The notes: generated from the sequence alone by a model not told the origin. 64,000 bases of DNA from DAOUMU01 sp034409055 (GCA_034409055.1 DAOUMU010000384.1:1-64000); one strand, 5' to 3'. Counted from the stretch's first letter, positions 41,064 to 49,046 are shown. Numbers and translations: made by a program.

Positions 41064-41282
41064 ATGCCGATTTACGAGTATGTTTGCCAGGATTGTGGCG
41101 AAAAATATGAGAAATTTGTCCGCTCTAGCACGGCCAAGGTTAAGTTAATCTGTCCGACGTGCGGCAGCGAACGCGGGGAAAAAGCCTTCTCTGTGTTTGG
41201 GGCCATTGGAGGTAGTACAAAGAGTAGTAATTCTTTCAGTAACGTCAGCTCGTCGGCTCCAGCATGTGGACCGATTGGTTGA
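41064..41282 (+). CDS. FmdB family zinc ribbon protein
   Basis: A 72-residue protein with MPIYEYVCQDCGEKYEKFVR, the standard FmdB regulatory-protein start, and a second pair CPTCGSERGEKAFS, forming a CxxC...CxxC zinc ribbon. The tail is Ser-rich and ends CGPIG. The GAGGGTGA ribosome binding site is 9 bases upstream. Before the MITE insertion this gene would have started 16 bases after the thioredoxin-like gene, so the two were probably a tight operon. Function of FmdB proteins is not well known. Confidence 0.88.
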   Translation: MPIYEYVCQDCGEKYEKFVRSSTAKVKLICPTCGSERGEKAFSVFGAIGGSTKSSNSFSNVSSSAPACGPIG

Positions 41283-41336
41283 AGCATCTAACAGAAGAGC
41301 CGTGAGCTCTTCCATCCTATTTTCGTAACAACCTAC

Positions 41337-41477
41337 CATGTCATTCTGAACAGGTGAAGAATCCCCAAGGTTTTGGTAAATACCCAAGGGGCACAGGGTA
41401 GAGCTCTTTTGGGCCAAAGTTTCGGAGATTCCTCGTCGTTTATGCCCTTTGGGTACTGCGCTCCTCGGAATGACATG
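41337..41477. repeat. R3-type imperfect inverted repeat
   Basis: CATGTCATTCTGAACAGG at the left and CTCCTCGGAATGACATG at the right, with inner blocks GAAGAATCC and GGAGATTCCTC. It lies between the FmdB and CsoR-family genes. Confidence 0.7.
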
Positions 41478-41502
41478 AGGGGAGGAAGTTACCTATTTTC
41501 TT

Positions 41503-41778
41503 ATGACAAACAGGCTTTCGCCAGATTTACAAAAAGATCTTAACCTTCGTTTACAACGCCTGGAAGGCCAGGTGCGGGGTGTACGCCGGATGTTAAACGA
41601 TGATCGTGATTGCCAGGATATGCTGACCCAATTAGCGGCCATCCGGGGGGCGGCTTATCAGATCTCGTTGCTCCTGGTTGAGCATTATGCCCTGGACTGT
41701 GTCAGTCATCCCGAGGAACACGGTTCCAGGGACGAGGCCATTGCCAGGATGGTTAATACACTGGGTAAGCTCGCTTGA
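41503..41778 (+). CDS. CsoR/CstR/FrmR family (DUF156) repressor
   Basis: A 91-residue all-helical repressor. It has LQRLEGQVRGVRRML (DNA-binding helix), the first conserved Cys in DRDCQDML (about residue 37), and the second Cys in EHYALDCVSH. In copper-sensing CsoR, the ligand His lies four residues before the second Cys; here that position is Tyr and a His is five residues before. Loss of this His is seen in CstR-type persulfide sensors, so a thiol or sulfur signal is more likely than copper. It probably represses the trxA operon through the operator at 40079-40095. GGGAGG lies upstream but with long spacing. Confidence 0.88.
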   Translation: MTNRLSPDLQKDLNLRLQRLEGQVRGVRRMLNDDRDCQDMLTQLAAIRGAAYQISLLLVEHYALDCVSHPEEHGSRDEAIARMVNTLGKLA

Positions 41779-41799
41779 TCCTGTAATCTTGTAATTCAC

Positions 41800-41931
41800 T
41801 ACCCGACACGAGGAGAGAAACCAGGTTTTTTGTCGTCTGAACCAAGCTAATCGTTGATTTTTGAGCATTCTGGAGGACCAAAAATGCCTCAGCAAGCGAA
41901 AAACCTGGTTTCTGATTTCCAATGTCGGGTA
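41800..41931. repeat. Imperfect inverted repeat, 132 bp (R4)
   Basis: Ends TACCCGACA and TGTCGGGTA, with inner arms GAGAAACCAGGTTTTT and AAAAACCTGGTTTC. No coding capacity. No target duplication was seen. Confidence 0.7.
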
Positions 41932-41941
41932 ATGAAATCTT

Positions 41942-41999
41942 GTAAGACAAGTTGCTAACTTGTCGATGGTGCTGCGGGCAAGTTGGCAACTTGCCCTAC
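41942..41999. repeat. R2-type palindromic repeat
   Basis: GTAAGACAAGTTGCTAACTT and, after a spacer, CAAGTTGGCAACTTGCCCTA. Same family as 16515, 34934 and 38901. Confidence 0.75.
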
Positions 42000-42053
42000 A
42001 TACATTTGATTTACTGCAAGGTAAGACTGCCCCTGTATCTTAAGCGTTTAGAG

Positions 42054-42079
42054 GCCTCCCTAATTGGGGAGGCTTTTTT
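42054..42079 (+). terminator. Rho-independent terminator
   Basis: Stem GCCTCCC/GGGAGGC, loop TAATTG, then six T. It probably ends transcription of the trxA to csoR-like group, about 275 bases after the last stop codon. Confidence 0.88.
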
Positions 42080-42089
42080 ATCCACAATT

Positions 42090-42168
42090 GGTATCATCTC
42101 AATAATTCGGGGTGACGTAAGACAAACTTAAGTTTGTCCTACAAAACCCCCTACTTTTTGGGAAGATA
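42090..42168. mobile_element. MITE family 2, copy 2, with 8-bp target duplication
   Basis: Starts GGTATCATCTCAATAATTC and ends CTACTTTTTGGGAAGATA. Flanked by CCACAATT on both sides (42082-42089 and 42169-42176). The interior is GTAAGACAAAC-TTAA-GTTTGTCCTAC. It ends 15 bases before the next start codon and has moved in between that gene and the upstream terminator. Confidence 0.88.
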
Positions 42169-42183
42169 CCACAATTTATTCAA

Positions 42184-42639
42184 ATGAGCGACTCATTGCG
42201 TGAAAAGGCCCTGGCCTATCTGCAAAACCATAATGTGATGGTGTTGGCGACCACCGGCCCGGAGGGTTTGTGGGCAGCGGCCGTCTTCTACGTCAACGAC
42301 GGTTTCATCCTTTATTTTCTGTCTGCCCCCACCACCCGTCACAGCCGGAACCTGGCCGCACACCCGCAGGTGGCGGTGACGATTCAGGAAGATTACAGAG
42401 ATTGGCCTGAGATTAAAGGTATTCAGCTTGAAGGCAAAGTAGGGCCAATTGAAGGCGCGGAGCGAGCGGCAGCAGTGGCCCGCTATGGGATGAAGTTTCC
42501 CGTGGTCGGGAACCTGGCTCAGGCTCCGGCAGAGATCGTCAAAGCGATGCGTAAAATAGCCTGGTACAAAGTGATTCCGGAGCGTCTCTATTTTATTGAT
42601 AATTCGCTGGGGCTGGGTCATCGGGATGAGGTACGATAG
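42184..42639 (+). CDS. Pyridoxamine 5'-phosphate oxidase family (FMN-binding split-barrel) protein
   Basis: A 151-residue split-barrel flavoprotein. HNVMVLATTGPEGLWAAAVFY is the first strand region, PTTRHSRNLAAHPQVAVTI is the family signature for flavin-binding, and QLEGKVGPIEG follows. Similar proteins bind FMN or F420 or haem; the ligand is not clear from sequence. There is no good ribosome binding site before ATG 42184, possibly because of the MITE next to it. ubiX follows 24 bases downstream. Confidence 0.85.
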   Translation: MSDSLREKALAYLQNHNVMVLATTGPEGLWAAAVFYVNDGFILYFLSAPTTRHSRNLAAHPQVAVTIQEDYRDWPEIKGIQLEGKVGPIEGAERAAAVARYGMKFPVVGNLAQAPAEIVKAMRKIAWYKVIPERLYFIDNSLGLGHRDEVR

Positions 42640-42663
42640 ATAGTGGCATAAGGAGAGAGGAGA

Positions 42664-43251
42664 TTGAAAAGACTTATCGTCGGTCTTTCAGGTGCCAGTG
42701 GGGTAATTTACGGTATCCGGCTATTAGAGGTATTGCGTAGCGTAGAGGAAGTTGAAACGCATGGAGTGATCAGCAATGCGGCTAAACGGACCATCTTGCT
42801 GGAAACGGATTATACCGTTGACCAGGTTGAGGCCCTGGTCGATCAAATTTATGGCTTTAACGACATTGCCGCTTCGCTGGCATCGGGGTCCTACAAAACA
42901 ATGGGGATGGTGATCATCCCTTGCAGTATAAAAACATTATCTGGCATCACTAACTGCTATAGCGATAATTTGCTACTGCGCGCTGCGGACGTGGTCTTGA
43001 AAGAGCGGCGCAGATTGGTGCTGGTGTTGCGTGAAACGCCGTTGCACCTGGGACACGTTCGCCTGATGACCCAGGTGACTGAGATGGGAGCGGTTATTAT
43101 GCCTCCCGTGCCGGCGTTTTACCACCGCCCCCAGACGTTAGAGGACATCATCAATCAGACTGTCAACCGGGTCCTGGATTTATTTGATATTGAGCTGGAT
43201 CAGGATTTATTTGAGCGCTGGCAGGGTCCTGCCTATGGCTCCGGGTCGTAA
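42664..43251 (+). CDS. ubiX: Flavin prenyltransferase
   Basis: A 195-residue UbiX/Pad1 protein that makes prenylated FMN for UbiD decarboxylases. The N-terminal GLSGASGVIYGIRLLEVL and the later PCSIKTLSGITNCYSDNLLLRAADVVLKERR (two blocks with the SIKT signature) and LRETPLHLGHVRLM are diagnostic. Starts TTG with AAGGAGAGAGG upstream. No ubiD is in the window. Confidence 0.94.
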   Translation: MKRLIVGLSGASGVIYGIRLLEVLRSVEEVETHGVISNAAKRTILLETDYTVDQVEALVDQIYGFNDIAASLASGSYKTMGMVIIPCSIKTLSGITNCYSDNLLLRAADVVLKERRRLVLVLRETPLHLGHVRLMTQVTEMGAVIMPPVPAFYHRPQTLEDIINQTVNRVLDLFDIELDQDLFERWQGPAYGSGS

Positions 43252-43265
43252 CAGAACCTTCTCCG

Positions 43266-43496
43266 TTACTCTGATGAGAATTTCAGTTTATTGTAAGCCG
43301 CAAATTCAGCCTTGAGGCTGGATAGATTTTCGGCTACTTCCACAAAATCGGGGTCAAGTTGTAGCGCTTTTTTGTAAGCACCGAGCGCATCTAATGACCG
43401 GCCCCATTCTTCCAAAAGAACCCCACGAAGATTGTGAGCATCAGCCAGGTACGGATCAAGTTCAATCGCCGCCTCGCATTCTTTGATCGCTTTCAA
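43266..43496 (-). pseudogene. Truncated tetratricopeptide-repeat protein
   Basis: About 76 residues hold two TPR units (EAAIELDPYLADAHNLRGVLL and the following GAYKKALQLDPDF). The frame is closed by a TAG just upstream of a TTG, and the expected N-terminal domains are absent; the break lies next to the left inverted repeat of the ABC cassette. It is read as the tail of a larger TPR gene, though a small active protein cannot be excluded. Confidence 0.6.
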
Positions 43497-43518
43497 AATT
43501 CTCTAAATCAATGATACC

Positions 43519-43610
43519 CAGTACATCCAAATTTGCTCTAGCTGGACCATAGTCCAGCGACCAAAACGCGGACTGTCCCACAGGGAGGCTTCGCACTGGT
43601 CCGCTCCGAG
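43519..43610. repeat. Left inverted repeat of the ABC transporter cassette
   Basis: About 70 bases, including CAGTACATCCAAATTTGCTC and GTCCAGCGACCAAAACGC, match the reverse complement of 45546-45616. An extra block of about 20 bases lies near 43577-43597. Confidence 0.8.
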
Positions 43611-43696
43611 CTTGAAAATTGGATCTACTGATACCGGAATTCTCGCCCAAACTAGAGGGCGCTCTTGACAAATTCGCCCTCATAGAAGCCCGCCTG

Positions 43697-44482
43697 TTAA
43701 TATGCTTGATCTGCCAATTCCCACCAGACGAAAGTTCCGATCATCCCCGTAAGACTCGCAAAAATCACAATGACGTAACTAATCATTCCGAGATGAGTCT
43801 CTGGTCCAGCCATTCCCGCATATAATGCTGGTACCGACCAGGGGAAATACTCACCCCATCCTGCTGCCGCGACGACTTGCGCCAATATCAGCGCCAGTAT
43901 CGCAGCGCCCATCGGCGGTAGATAACCACGTCCCGCGCTCGCAAAGAAAGCGATGGGCATGACGAGTGCAATAGTCAAACATGCGGTAATCGCCATAGTG
44001 ATTGTGCCTTGCCAAAGTATCTCTGCCGATACTGGCGGAAGGGCCACTGCTGTGCCAACGCCAAGACCGATGAGATAGATGAACGCCGTCAACACGGCTG
44101 ACCACAAGATGATGAGAATAAACTTGGCAAGTACGATAACAAAACGCGGAGTCGGCAACGCGAGCAGGTCTTTGATTGTATGGTCCGAATATTCTCGTCC
44201 GAAGACCCAACTGCCAATGAAACCAAAAAGTATAATGCCGCCAATCGCAGCCGCCTGGGCAAGAAATTCCAAGTAGGTAGGCCAATCAGCAAAGCCAGCA
44301 ACGATCTGCGCTTTGGCACTTATCATCCCGAGACGACGTGCAAGGTCGGGGTCTTTCATAACAATCATAAAAAAGCCACCCGCAAATGGGGCAAGTGAAA
44401 ACCCCAAAGCGGTCAGCAGCGGCATTTTAGAGCGACGCGCTTTTAGCAGTTCCACCCAAATGGCTTGAGTAAGGTTGCTCAT
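43697..44482 (-). CDS. ABC-2 type transporter permease
   Basis: A 261-residue membrane protein with about six membrane segments, including one at about 20-40 (LLTALGFSLAPFAGGFFMIV) and the last at about 230-250 (MISYVIVIFASLTGMIGTFVWW). The charged segment WVFGREYSDHTIKDLLALPTPRF (split about 88-110) is typical of ABC-2 permeases of the bacitracin/natA-like type. The start overlaps the ATPase gene by four bases. Exports an unknown substrate. Confidence 0.88.
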   Translation of the reverse strand: MSNLTQAIWVELLKARRSKMPLLTALGFSLAPFAGGFFMIVMKDPDLARRLGMISAKAQIVAGFADWPTYLEFLAQAAAIGGIILFGFIGSWVFGREYSDHTIKDLLALPTPRFVIVLAKFILIILWSAVLTAFIYLIGLGVGTAVALPPVSAEILWQGTITMAITACLTIALVMPIAFFASAGRGYLPPMGAAILALILAQVVAAAGWGEYFPWSVPALYAGMAGPETHLGMISYVIVIFASLTGMIGTFVWWELADQAY

Positions 44483-45405
44483 CTTGTATTCTCTTCATCC
44501 ATACCGACGAGTCGCAAAAAGTAGTGCTCGAGGTCTTCTTGTTCGATGTTGAGCATCGTTGGCGCGTGTCCTGCCTTGACCAATCGAGTGGCAATTTCAT
44601 CTGGGTGTTCGATGGCAGCATCGTCCTTCACTTCAATTATATTGTTGGGTATAAGCTCGGCGGAGAATCCTGTGCCGACAAGTACGGCGTGCGCCGCTTC
44701 ACAATCGCGCGTTTGAATCGCCAGCCATCGCCGTCGGTTGCTTTCAAGTTCATCAACATCCAATTCCTGAATCAAACGGCCCTGGTGAATTATACCGATT
44801 CGATGGGCAAGCCGTGATACTTCTCCGAGAATGTGGCTTGACATGAAAACAGTAACGCCTTGTTCTCGCACAAGTTCGAGTAGCAATTCTCGTATTTCGA
44901 CAATTCCCGCAGGGTCCAACCCGTTCGCTGGCTCGTCAAGGATGAGTAATTTGGGATGGTGCATCAGGGCTTTGGCAAGTCCCAAACGCTGCGCATTGCC
45001 ATGCGATAACGCCCTAGCACGCCGATCAGCATAGGCGGTCAATCCTAGAAGTTCAATGATACGATTAACTACTTTCTGCTCAGTTCCAGGACGAAGACGA
45101 CGCATTACTTCCAGATTCTCGCGCACAGAAAGCTCTGGATACGCATCCGCTGTCTCAACCAAATATCCGACAGAATCCCACGGTTTTTTGCCGCCAACGC
45201 GAATTCTTGTTCCCAGCACGCGCGCTTCGCCAGAAGTCGGTTTGACCATTCCAAGCAACATGCGGATGGTTGTTGTCTTACCTGCGCCATTCAGACCAAG
45301 GAACGCATAAATTTCACCCCGCTCAACACGCAAAGATAAACCATCAACGGCTGTTACATTACCGTATCGTTTCACCAGGTTATTGGTTTCGATGGTTGCG
45401 TTCAT
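44479..45405 (-). CDS. ABC transporter ATP-binding protein
   Basis: A 308-residue ATPase. Walker A is GLNGAGKTTTIRMLLG (about 37-52), the signature ALSHGNAQRLGLAKAL (about 132-147) and Walker B LLILDEPANGLDP (about 153-165). The C-terminal part (about 215-308) is the substrate-specific tail of drug or peptide exporters. It pairs with the permease. Together they are flanked by inverted repeats and their base use looks slightly more AT-rich than neighbours, which may indicate acquisition. Confidence 0.93.
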   Translation of the reverse strand: MNATIETNNLVKRYGNVTAVDGLSLRVERGEIYAFLGLNGAGKTTTIRMLLGMVKPTSGEARVLGTRIRVGGKKPWDSVGYLVETADAYPELSVRENLEVMRRLRPGTEQKVVNRIIELLGLTAYADRRARALSHGNAQRLGLAKALMHHPKLLILDEPANGLDPAGIVEIRELLLELVREQGVTVFMSSHILGEVSRLAHRIGIIHQGRLIQELDVDELESNRRRWLAIQTRDCEAAHAVLVGTGFSAELIPNNIIEVKDDAAIEHPDEIATRLVKAGHAPTMLNIEQEDLEHYFLRLVGMDEENTR

Positions 45406-45545
45406 TTTGTCCTGAACAATGCCGGTTGATTATTCATTTATGCCCAGTGTTTTAGCAGGCTAACAATTCGTAGTAATACATCTATATTGGCCCGGTGGGT
45501 TTACACTTTGCGTTTTACGTGGTTGGATGCTTTATGAGCTACTTT

Positions 45546-45616
45546 CTCGGAGCGGACCACAGTCTGCGTTTTGGCCGCTGGACTGCGGTCCAGCTAGAGC
45601 AAATTTGGATGTACTG
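45546..45616. repeat. Right inverted repeat of the ABC transporter cassette
   Basis: Reverse complement of 43519-43610 except for a gap of about 20 bases. It lies 4 bases from the stop codon of the kinase gene. Confidence 0.8.
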
Positions 45617-45619
45617 AGA

Positions 45620-47980
45620 CTACTGATTACGGAGGTTCAGGACACCGGTCCCCATGTTGACGTCAATCGTAATCCGGTGACCTTCACCGGGTAGGATGTA
45701 GCCAGCCTCCGATTCCTGCCAGGCCCCCTTCAAATCAATGCTGCTCGGCCGGCCGTTAACAAAAACCTGGGCGGGCACACCTTCGGGGACGATGACGGTG
45801 ATCAGGCTGAGCCAACTGGCAATGGTCACTTCGACATCGTCTTGCAACTGGCCGCTGAAATCGAGCGTGTAGACACCAAGACCAGTATCGAAGGTAATGT
45901 CCTCGGCATGGGTATTGGCCAAACCGGTGAGGGTGCCGATAGATGCGCCTCCCTTGAAACGCAAAGCATCCATCTTGGTTTGGTTCGGTTCGGAGAATGA
46001 TAGATCAAACTCGAACGTAGCAGTCTCATGCACGGTCAGGTCAACCAGGGAGAGTCCCCCCAACTCGGCATTGACCTGGGTAGCTTCAATGTTGAGGGTT
46101 AAGGCCATAGGGTCAGAGCCCAATTTCAGGTCCCATTTGTTCTCAAGTTCACTGTTGATATGACCGGCAAAGCCGATGTTGTCTTTAGGTTGGAGGCGAA
46201 TATTTTTACTGCTGGTGATGAGCTGGGGTTTGAGTTGAGCCACATTGTAGATGGCTGTGCCCTCCAGCAGGGCCTCTGAAGCACCCGGAGCCAGAGACAG
46301 TTCGCCGGCTCCCAGGTTGAGTTCCAGGTCAGGTATATTGGAACTGTCGGGTAGAGACAGGTGGATGTCCTCGGTCATCGTAGGGCCCACGGCAACGGCG
46401 ACATCAGCAGCGGGGGAGCTATCGGTAAAGGCCGAGCAGAGCGTCCCGGCCCCAATGATTACCAACACCAACAGGCCCAGTCCCACGACCGCGCGTACCA
46501 GAAAACATCCTTTTCGCTTTTTCCTCTTGACCAGCGCAGCATGCGGAGGAATGGGTGTGGCCGGGAAGGGTGAGGCAGACAACCGAGATGCAGCAGGTGG
46601 TCCTGGGGAAACTTCTGCCACCGGGGGAGGCTCGGTGAACTTTTCACCCTCCAACGGCTTCCGTGGGGAAGTGGCTGGTCCGGTTTTTTCAGCCGGGGGC
46701 AATTCCTCCCAGTGCTGGGCGGCCTTTTCTGCCCCTTCTAAGGCCCGTTTGACCCCTATATTGAGGTGCGAGGCTAACCGTTGGCTGATAACTGTTTGCC
46801 AGCGGCGAGCGACCTGCTTGGCCGCGGCCAGATTTTCCTCCGCTAAGAGAGGCCTGGTCTCTCTGTCCTGTTTGGCCTCGACCGCAGAGCCTGCCGGAGC
46901 CTGTCGGAGATTCCTCGTCGCTGTGCTCCTCGGAATGACATTTGGCTCTGGGGTGGCCATATCCGTATCCTCAGGTGACCCCGGTATCCCCGGAGGCGGC
47001 GTTACGGCTTCTGCGGCAGATGGTCTTGTCTCCTGGTGGAGGCGCGCCACTCCTTGCTCTGTTTCGGCAGTCTGCTGCTCTTTATCAGCCCGAGGCCGGT
47101 CACGTATCTCCAGAGCTGGGTCTACTGTCTCTGGTGTCGAGATCGGGGGCGGTTCGGCCAACTCGGGCTCGACAGCCAAGGTGGCCAGTGTCTTCACCAT
47201 CTTACCGGCGGTGGTATATCTGCCGGTGGGCTGGCGGGCCAGGGCAGTTTTTAGCACATCGGCCACACCGGATGGTACGCCCTCAGGCCACTCCTGGGGT
47301 AGGGTTAGCGGTCTGAAGTGAGCCATCATCACCGCTGGCGGTGTCTCACCCTTAAATATCTTTTCCCCGGTCAGTATCTCATGCAAGATACAACCCAGGG
47401 CGTATATGTCTGACTGGGGCGTGGTGCTCTGGCCTTCCCAGACTTCCGGGGCAATGTAGTGGGGGGTACCGACCACGCTCCCGCTGGCGCTCATGCTCAT
47501 ACTGCTTTCACCGGCCAGCTTGGCCAGGCCGAAGTCGGTCAGCATTGGGCCGCGTTCCGGGTCCATCAGAATGTTGGCCGGTTTCAAATCCCGGTGCAGG
47601 ACGCCCTGGGCATGGGCGTAATCCAGCCCCTCGGCCACGGCCGTGATAATCTCCACGGCCTCTGGCCACGGGAAGCGGCCCTGAGTAGCAATCAACTCTT
47701 CCAGGCTGGGCCCATCCACCAGGCGCATAACGATGAAGAGCCGGCCCTCCACCTCACCCACGTCGTAAATAGTAACGATGTGGGGATGATCCAGACGGGC
47801 GATGGCCCTGGCCTCCCGGCGGAAGCGCCTGGCCCAACTCGTATCCTGGAGCAGGATTGGCCTCAACTCCTTCAAGGCCACCAACCGCTCCAGTTCCATA
47901 TCCCGAACGCGGTAGACAATGGCAAAGCCACCCTGTCCGATTTCCTCTAAAATTTCATATCTGCCAAGTTTCCCGGTCAT
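45620..47980 (-). CDS. Serine/threonine protein kinase with transmembrane segment and extracytoplasmic beta domain
   Basis: A 786-residue kinase. The catalytic domain (8-265) has the glycine loop GQGGFAIVY, Lys37, HRDLKPANI with Asp131 and DFG at 149-151. A low-complexity region (about 290-480) leads to one membrane segment (about 495-520, VRAVVGLGLLVLVIIGAGTL) and a C-terminal domain of about 265 residues, beta-rich with LELNLGAGELSLAPG, resembling LiaF/DUF4097-like toastrack sensors. This suggests sensing outside the cell and phosphorylation inside. At about 347-361 a repeat is read in frame (VIPRSTATRNLRQAPA). Targets unknown. Confidence 0.9.
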   Translation of the reverse strand: MTGKLGRYEILEEIGQGGFAIVYRVRDMELERLVALKELRPILLQDTSWARRFRREARAIARLDHPHIVTIYDVGEVEGRLFIVMRLVDGPSLEELIATQGRFPWPEAVEIITAVAEGLDYAHAQGVLHRDLKPANILMDPERGPMLTDFGLAKLAGESSMSMSASGSVVGTPHYIAPEVWEGQSTTPQSDIYALGCILHEILTGEKIFKGETPPAVMMAHFRPLTLPQEWPEGVPSGVADVLKTALARQPTGRYTTAGKMVKTLATLAVEPELAEPPPISTPETVDPALEIRDRPRADKEQQTAETEQGVARLHQETRPSAAEAVTPPPGIPGSPEDTDMATPEPNVIPRSTATRNLRQAPAGSAVEAKQDRETRPLLAEENLAAAKQVARRWQTVISQRLASHLNIGVKRALEGAEKAAQHWEELPPAEKTGPATSPRKPLEGEKFTEPPPVAEVSPGPPAASRLSASPFPATPIPPHAALVKRKKRKGCFLVRAVVGLGLLVLVIIGAGTLCSAFTDSSPAADVAVAVGPTMTEDIHLSLPDSSNIPDLELNLGAGELSLAPGASEALLEGTAIYNVAQLKPQLITSSKNIRLQPKDNIGFAGHINSELENKWDLKLGSDPMALTLNIEATQVNAELGGLSLVDLTVHETATFEFDLSFSEPNQTKMDALRFKGGASIGTLTGLANTHAEDITFDTGLGVYTLDFSGQLQDDVEVTIASWLSLITVIVPEGVPAQVFVNGRPSSIDLKGAWQESEAGYILPGEGHRITIDVNMGTGVLNLRNQ

Positions 47981-48142
47981 AATTTGGCTCCTCTATTGGT
48001 GTGCCCACCCATAACCCTACGACCGTTACAATGATACCACAAAAAGAGGAGGGGTGAAACTTAAAATAGGCTTGAAATATTTGTGATATTCAAGTACTAT
48101 TGAGAAGGAGTGAGTTTTTATATACGTTAGGGAGGCTAACGC

Positions 48143-48898
48143 TTGACCGCTATCAATCGCTCGTGGTATCTTTCTCCAGCCAATTTGGTCTTATCCGATA
48201 ATGAGATCCATGTTTGGCGGGCATCCCTGGACCAACCGGCTGCCTATGTTGGCCAATTGAGGCAGACACTCTCGCCCGACGAGCGAAGCAGAGCAGAGCG
48301 TTTTCAGTTCGAGCGGGACCGGCGGCGATTCATTGTTGGCCGGGGGGTACTCAGAGCAATCCTGGGGTACTACTTAAGTCTTGATCCGGGCCGGTTGCAG
48401 TTCCGCTACGGCCCTCGGGGAAAGCCATGTTTGTCGGAGGAACTCGGTGGTGATACGCTCCAGTTTAACCTGGCCCATTCGCACGAACTGGCTCTCTATG
48501 CCTTCACGGCCGGCCGCGAGATTGGCATTGACCTGGAGTACATCCGCCCTATACCGGACATCGAGCAAATCGCGGCCAGATTTTTTTCCGCAAGTGAGAA
48601 TGCTACCTGGCGTATACTTCCGGCAAACCAAAAACAAGAAGCCTTCTTTAACTGTTGGACTCGCAAGGAAGCATATCTCAAAGCCACTGGAAACGGACTG
48701 GCCCAACCTTTAGACCAATTTGACGTCTCCCTGGCGCCGGGAGAGCCGGTCCGGTTGTTAAGGGTCAGGGGAGCCTCAGAGGAGGTCTCTCGCTGGTCCT
48801 TAGCGGCCTTGACGCCTGCCCCTGGTTACGTGGCCGCCGTGGCCATCGAAGGACACGACTGGCATCTTAGCTGTTGGCAGTACCAGCAAATAATATAA
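48143..48898 (+). CDS. 4'-phosphopantetheinyl transferase (Sfp type)
   Basis: A 251-residue Sfp-type enzyme with the metal-binding IGIDLEYIRP motif (about 131-140) and FFNCWTRKEAYLKATG (about 171-186), which is the WxxKEAxxKA signature. It installs the phosphopantetheine arm on carrier proteins and is expected to serve the NRPS beginning at 56048. Starts TTG 48143, nine bases after GGGAGG. Its stop codon lies in the target duplication of a MITE. Confidence 0.93.
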   Translation: MTAINRSWYLSPANLVLSDNEIHVWRASLDQPAAYVGQLRQTLSPDERSRAERFQFERDRRRFIVGRGVLRAILGYYLSLDPGRLQFRYGPRGKPCLSEELGGDTLQFNLAHSHELALYAFTAGREIGIDLEYIRPIPDIEQIAARFFSASENATWRILPANQKQEAFFNCWTRKEAYLKATGNGLAQPLDQFDVSLAPGEPVRLLRVRGASEEVSRWSLAALTPAPGYVAAVAIEGHDWHLSCWQYQQII

Positions 48899-48900
48899 TT

Positions 48901-49026
48901 TGGGTGTGTTTCAAACGAGTCGAACAGTTGTTATTACGTGTTGCGTGTTACGTGCCAAAAAAACACGCAATACGCAACACGCAACACGATGTTTTGAAAT
49001 GCTCTGACTCAAATGAAACACACCCA
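48901..49026. mobile_element. MITE family 1, copy B, with 7-bp target duplication
   Basis: Starts TGGGTGTGTTTCAAACGAGT and ends GACTCAAATGAAACACACCC then A. Flanked by TATAATT on both sides (48894-48900 and 49027-49033). The interior is ACGTGTTGCGTGTTACGTG and its imperfect complement. The left flank contains the stop codon of the phosphopantetheinyl transferase gene. Confidence 0.9.
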
Positions 49027-49046
49027 TATAATTTATCTTGTTAGCC

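Noticed and set aside
41280..41295. The FmdB gene also ends in TGA, with two more codons before a TAA (CGPIG-TGA-S-I).
   Set aside because: No hairpin of SECIS type follows and the position is a normal C-terminus for the family. Treated as an ordinary stop.
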